A stretch of 64,000 nt of DNA, taken from the NCBI GenBank assembly GCA_020638155.1, contig JACKJB010000006.1:1-64000 (forward strand). The letters are read 5' to 3'. This DNA is from Rhodospirillales bacterium (lineage in GTDB: Bacteria; Pseudomonadota; Alphaproteobacteria; Micavibrionales; Micavibrionaceae). The translations under genes were made by a program, and so were the position numbers. Position 1 is the stretch's first letter. Each line of letters opens with the position of its first letter. This document shows positions 61,360-64,000 of this stretch, piece by piece. The notes beneath the pieces are model-generated. The model was not told the DNA's origin. It saw only the letters and a program-made list of their open reading frames with translations, and made no database searches.

Positions 61360-61474
61360 GTTTTTATTCTCCAGAAAAATTCAGGATCGCCCCATTGCGC
61401 TCCCACATTATTCAGTATATCATTTTTTATGTAAAATTAAAGAGGAAAGCGACAAAAGAGCAGGAAAAACCTGT

Positions 61475-62017
61475 TTATAACAGCGCCGCCGTGTCGCGCC
61501 AGCCAAAGCAGATTTCCCGCGCGGTAGACGGGCCGATTTCTATGTCTTTTTTACCGCAGCGCTCCCCGCCCCTTTTTTTATAGAATGACACGGCACGGGC
61601 ATTTTTTTCCAGCACCCATAAACAAAGGGATTTATGCCGCATGTCAGATAATCCCTGCGCCGCCACACGCATCAGCTCTGTGCCAAGCCCCTGCCGCCAG
61701 TAAGGCGAGAGAATATAGATCGCATACACCTCGCCGGAATAAAGCGGGCGGATCGGCGAGCTGCCGGGCGGCGGGGTCTGCAGGCGGCCAAAATTGACAA
61801 AGCCCGCCGGGTTATCCTGCGCATCAAACGCCATGAAGACAGGCTTTTGTTCCGGGTCGAACCATTCGCGCCACCGGATTTCCCGCTGCGCCGGATCAAG
61901 GCTGTCCAGATAGGCCTGATCGACCATCCCGCCATACGCATCTTTCCAGCCCTGCACATGGATATAGGACAGCGCCGGTAAATCATCTTCTGTGACAGGG
62001 CGGATCGTAAAGCTCAT
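61475..62017 (-). CDS. GNAT family N-acetyltransferase
   Basis: A 180-residue GNAT enzyme. IRPVTEDDLPALSYIHVQGW opens the fold, VYAIYILSPYWRQGLGTELM is the acetyl-CoA site, and NARAVSFYKKRGGE is the family C-terminal motif. The start at 62017 follows the upstream gene's stop by 1 bp; the longer frame would lie inside that gene. The substrate is unknown. It is the last gene of a guaB-ThiE-like-GNAT transcript. Confidence 0.88.
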   Translation of the reverse strand: MSFTIRPVTEDDLPALSYIHVQGWKDAYGGMVDQAYLDSLDPAQREIRWREWFDPEQKPVFMAFDAQDNPAGFVNFGRLQTPPPGSSPIRPLYSGEVYAIYILSPYWRQGLGTELMRVAAQGLSDMRHKSLCLWVLEKNARAVSFYKKRGGERCGKKDIEIGPSTAREICFGWRDTAALL

Positions 62018-62018
62018 C

Positions 62019-62699
62019 TCACTGCACCGCCTTGTCACCCTGCTCCAGCGCAATCTCGATGGCGTGCAGCATATTGACCGTGCCCTGCATGACGCCTTTG
62101 CCGTGACCCCAGATATAATCCCCGGAATCAATAAAGCCTGCGCCCGCCTGCACGAAATAACCGCAATAATCATTAGTGACCGCGCCTTCGATCAGTGCCG
62201 GCTTATCGGTCAGCATCGTCCAGAAGGTCAGGATATCGGCGGAAGGCAGGCCTTTATTTTTTGCCCCGAAACTGACGAAATCGGCCCCGGCGTCATAGGC
62301 TGCGGCGGCATCTTCATTCGATAAACCGCAGGCCATGCCGATGATCCCGTCTTCGCCAAACAGATCACGGGCGGCGGGAAGGTCTTTTATATCGCGGAGC
62401 AAAACCCCGTCCGCTTCAAGTTCATGCGCAAAAGCGGCATCACCGCGATAAATCGTCGCCATGCCGTTATCGCGCGCCATGGCAAACAGGACCGCCGCCT
62501 TGGCTTTAAAATCCGGATCGCTCTCATTGTTTATTTCTGGACCGCTGATCTCGAGCACATGCATATTTTTCTCATATGCGGATCCGTTGATCGTGAAATA
62601 GATCTGCTTGAGATCGCGCATCAAAAGATCGAGCGCCAGATCCGGCCCGACCCGCAACCATAACCCGCAAGGGGGCGCGCCTTTTTTCTTCGTACTCAT
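62019..62699 (-). CDS. ThiE/TenI-like thiamine-phosphate-synthase-fold protein
   Basis: A 226-residue TIM-barrel protein with weak likeness to thiamine phosphate synthase: DGVLLRD, IGMACGLSNEDAAAAYDAGADFVSFGA in the second half, and a degenerate phosphate site. The N-terminal part lacks the usual substrate-binding residues, so it may be a divergent paralogue with another role. Its ATG overlaps the guaB stop by one base. It is probably cytoplasmic and co-translated with guaB. Confidence 0.68.
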   Translation of the reverse strand: MSTKKKGAPPCGLWLRVGPDLALDLLMRDLKQIYFTINGSAYEKNMHVLEISGPEINNESDPDFKAKAAVLFAMARDNGMATIYRGDAAFAHELEADGVLLRDIKDLPAARDLFGEDGIIGMACGLSNEDAAAAYDAGADFVSFGAKNKGLPSADILTFWTMLTDKPALIEGAVTNDYCGYFVQAGAGFIDSGDYIWGHGKGVMQGTVNMLHAIEIALEQGDKAVQ

Positions 62700-64000
62700 T
62701 ACTTATCTTCCACGCGGTAATTCGGCGCTTCCTGCGTTACCGTCACATCATGGACGTGGCTTTCGCGGTAGCCGGCGCTGCTCATTTTCATGAATTCGGC
62801 TTTGGATTTCATTTCATCGATCGTGCGGCATCCGGTATAGCCCATCGAGGCGCGCAGGCCGCCGACCATCTGATGCAGCACATTACCGACCGGGCCTTTA
62901 TAGGGCACACGGCCTTCGATGCCTTCGGGCACGAGCTTCTGGCTTTCGGTGACACCACCCTGGAAATAGCGGTCGGCGGAGCCGCGCATCATCGCGCCGA
63001 CGCTGCCCATGCCGCGATAGGTTTTATAAGAGCGCCCCTGATACAGGATCACTTCGCCCGGCGCTTCGTCAGTACCGGCGAACATGCTGCCCATCATCAC
63101 GCAGTCCGCGCCCGCGGCAACGGCCTTGGCCATGTCGCCCGAATATTTGATCCCGCCATCGGCAATGACCGGGATGCCTTTTTTCGCGCAGGCTGACGCC
63201 ACATCCATAATCGCAGTCAGTTGCGGGACACCGACGCCGGCGACCACGCGGGTCGTACAGATCGAGCCCGGTCCGATCCCGACCTTGATCGCATCGGCCC
63301 CGGCATCGATCAGCGCTTTGGCCGCATCGCCTGTGGCGATATTCCCGGCAATCACCTGAAAACCGTCATTTTTAATTTCGTTGCGGATTTTGCGCACCGT
63401 ATCCAGCACGTTTTTCGAATGGCCGTGCGCGGTATCGACCACCACGACATCAAGCCCGGCTTCGGCCATGACTACGGCTCGCTCCAGCCCGGTATTGCCC
63501 GTGCCGACGGCGGCGCCGACCAGCAGACGGCCTTGCTTATCTTTGGTTGCGTGTGGGTACAGGTCCGATTTTTCAATATCCTTGACCGTGACCAGACCGA
63601 TACAGCGGTCGGCATCATCCACCACCAGCAGTTTTTCAATCCGGTGTTTATGCAGCAATTTACGCGCCTCGGCCTTATCGACATCGCCGACAACTTTGAC
63701 AAGATTATCCGCGGTCATCAGTTCGCGCACAGGCTGGTCCATATCTTCGGCAAAGCGGACATCGCGGTTGGTCAGGATCCCGGCAAGCTTGCCGTCATCT
63801 TCTGTGACCGGGATCCCGGATATACGGTAGGCTTTCATCAGGGCCAGTGCCTCACCCAGCGCCGCATGCGGCCGGATGGTAATCGGGTTGACGACCATGC
63901 CGGATTCAAAGCGTTTGACTTTCTGTACCTCGGCGGCCTGTTCTTCGGGGGTCATGTTTCTGTGAAGGATCCCCAGCCCGCCGGCCTGCGCCATGGCGAT
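62699..64000 (-). CDS. guaB: IMP dehydrogenase (5' end outside window)
   Basis: At least 433 residues of an enzyme usually about 490 long, so roughly 55-60 N-terminal residues lie past the window edge. It oxidises IMP to XMP, the step before guaA. The reading frame continues upstream of the first visible Met (IAMAQAGGLGILHRN). It has a CBS-pair region (ITIRPHAALGEALALMK, RIEKLLVVDD), the loop GPGSICTTRVVAG with catalytic Cys, and the flap KGPVGNVLHQMVGGLR. The C-terminal extension is normal. Confidence 0.95.
   Translation of the reverse strand: MAMAQAGGLGILHRNMTPEEQAAEVQKVKRFESGMVVNPITIRPHAALGEALALMKAYRISGIPVTEDDGKLAGILTNRDVRFAEDMDQPVRELMTADNLVKVVGDVDKAEARKLLHKHRIEKLLVVDDADRCIGLVTVKDIEKSDLYPHATKDKQGRLLVGAAVGTGNTGLERAVVMAEAGLDVVVVDTAHGHSKNVLDTVRKIRNEIKNDGFQVIAGNIATGDAAKALIDAGADAIKVGIGPGSICTTRVVAGVGVPQLTAIMDVASACAKKGIPVIADGGIKYSGDMAKAVAAGADCVMMGSMFAGTDEAPGEVILYQGRSYKTYRGMGSVGAMMRGSADRYFQGGVTESQKLVPEGIEGRVPYKGPVGNVLHQMVGGLRASMGYTGCRTIDEMKSKAEFMKMSSAGYRESHVHDVTVTQEAPNYRVEDK

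Noticed and set aside
1..64000. CRISPR array or known named defence system
   Set aside because: No regularly spaced repeats, cas genes, restriction-modification, Abi or retron genes were seen; only the unknown cargo of the tRNA-Gly element remains as a candidate.

Overview
The window reads as a chromosomal segment of an alphaproteobacterium of moderate GC. The evidence is the family mix and gene orders: a CheA with two CheW-like domains, an M16 processing peptidase, an MlaEF lipid transporter, an rpsF-rpsR-rplI operon next to dnaB and alr, and a fabD/fabG/acpP/fabF/mltG cluster. A Micavibrio- or Rhodospirillales-like lineage is plausible, but the sequence alone does not fix the genus.

Region 1 (43-4910) is the clearest accessory DNA. 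A tRNA-Gly(GCC) gene is followed by a P4-type tyrosine recombinase, a protein of unknown function whose start overlaps the integrase stop, an AlpA-like regulator and a small four-cysteine prophage-type protein. Next come a minus-strand block of small membrane-anchored proteins and a plus-strand operon of three unknown genes joined by ATGA overlaps. A 13-bp copy of the tRNA 3' part lies at 4898-4910, exactly where the AT-rich DNA ends. I read this as a 4.8-kb integrative mini-element with no replication, packaging or structural genes. The three-gene operon is its likeliest cargo and the best candidate in the window for an undescribed system.

Region 2 (5113-13129) is a chemotaxis cluster: a soluble MCP with tandem PAS-like domains, a divergent cheY-cheZ pair, and cheA-cheW-cheY-cheB-cheR. 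Region 3 (13300-19779) holds lon, with an unusual insertion before its ATPase domain, then an asparagine-synthetase-like amidotransferase paired with a UDP-glucuronate 4-epimerase (surface polysaccharide), and an unknown Gly-rich-tailed protein. Region 4 (19846-27556) holds dps-csaA and the fatty-acid synthesis cluster, which is split by a ChaN-like exported protein and carries a cysteine-peptidase-like gene between fabD and fabG.

Region 5 (27566-34673) holds rpsF-rpsR-rplI (L9 with a long charged tail), dnaB, alr, a VanX-like dipeptidase and mlaEF. Region 6 (34663-44630) is envelope and housekeeping: a PQQ-type sugar dehydrogenase, a putative zinc peptidase, PBP1A, a DsbD N-terminal-domain protein, yqgE, dgkA, a RimJ-like acetyltransferase, an M16 peptidase and thrC. 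Region 7 (44898-64000) holds a MITE-like inverted-repeat element, an M32 carboxypeptidase, an exosortase-type acyltransferase, a His/Cys-rich metal-binding protein, a flavoprotein, a YeiH-type transporter, guaA, metF-metE, a bestrophin-like channel, an rsmB-like methyltransferase, an acidic secreted protein, a GNAT enzyme, a ThiE-like protein and the 3' part of guaB, which runs off the window. Three dispersed palindromic elements lie between genes, at 29184-29277, 32101-32272 and 44898-45075.
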